Shown: piece by piece, positions 5,381-5,434 of the stretch
Layout: each line of letters opens with the position of its first letter
Numbering within the stretch: position 1 is the first letter of the stretch
Assembly: GCA_019694835.1 (NCBI GenBank)
Contig: JAIBBE010000054.1
Span: 1-5,434, forward strand
Length of the DNA: 5,434 nt
Direction of reading: 5' to 3'
Source of the DNA: Fimbriimonadaceae bacterium
GTDB lineage: Bacteria > Armatimonadota > Fimbriimonadia > Fimbriimonadales > Fimbriimonadaceae
Position numbers and translations under genes: made by a program
Notes under the pieces: generated by a model
Database searches by the model: none
What the model saw: only the letters and a program-made list of their open reading frames with translations
Told to the model about the DNA's origin: nothing

Positions 5381-5434
5381 ATGAAGAGCAGCCGCGCCCC
5401 CGATGCCATCGAGGGGCCAATCAAGATCACGACC
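5381..5434 (+). CDS. Start of a further gene, runs off the window
   Basis: An ATG at 5381-5383 directly abuts the TAA of the preceding gene and opens a frame of 18 codons to the window end (MKSSRAPDAIEGPIKITT). No separate ribosome-binding site is convincing, so translation may depend on coupling with the upstream gene. Too little is visible to name a product. Confidence 0.5.
   Translation, partial: MKSSRAPDAIEGPIKITT

Overview
The window looks like chromosomal DNA of a GC-rich bacterium, most likely a planctomycete. The main clue is the non-coding stretch at 4305-4800. It holds a series of short GC-rich palindromes (GGTGCGTC/GACGCACC, CCGGTGGT/ACCACCGG, CCCCGGGT/ACCCGGGG, CACCCC-GGA-GGGGTG, GACCCC/GGGGTC) of the kind I associate with planctomycete intergenic regions. 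The antitoxin and PIN-toxin pair is also of a style I associate with that phylum. This taxonomic call rests on pattern memory and was not searched.

Layout. (1) Positions 1-600 are the 3' end of a GC-rich gene that resembles the C-terminal part of the L-fucose/L-arabinose isomerase family. (2) Positions 683-3666 hold two intact same-strand genes of visibly lower GC: a 280-aa protein with an N-terminal zinc ribbon, and, 41 bases later, a 699-aa protein with an unrecognised N-terminal region and a TPR superhelix. I cannot assign either to a named system. Together they are the best candidate in the window for an undescribed two-gene accessory module. (3) Positions 3667-3969 have no convincing gene, but carry one copy of a 14-base repeat and a possible promoter. 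(4) Positions 3970-4304 hold a small VapB-like antitoxin gene and the first 32 codons of a VapC/PIN toxin. The toxin breaks off at a second, identical copy of the 14-base repeat, so only a toxin stub remains. (5) Positions 4305-4800 are non-coding and filled with hairpin repeats, including two near-identical copies of one palindrome and a third, diverged copy of the 14-base repeat. (6) Positions 4889-5380 encode a 163-aa protein of unknown function with a spaced Cys/His pair, followed without any gap by the start of another gene that runs off the window.

How they fit together: the low-GC pair, the broken toxin-antitoxin locus and the repeat field lie side by side between a metabolic gene and a second unknown gene pair. 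That is the look of an accessory or repeatedly rearranged region. The two unknown gene pairs (683-3666 and 4889-5434) are each arranged as probable operons. No tRNA, rRNA, CRISPR array, transposase gene or canonical intrinsic terminator was seen.
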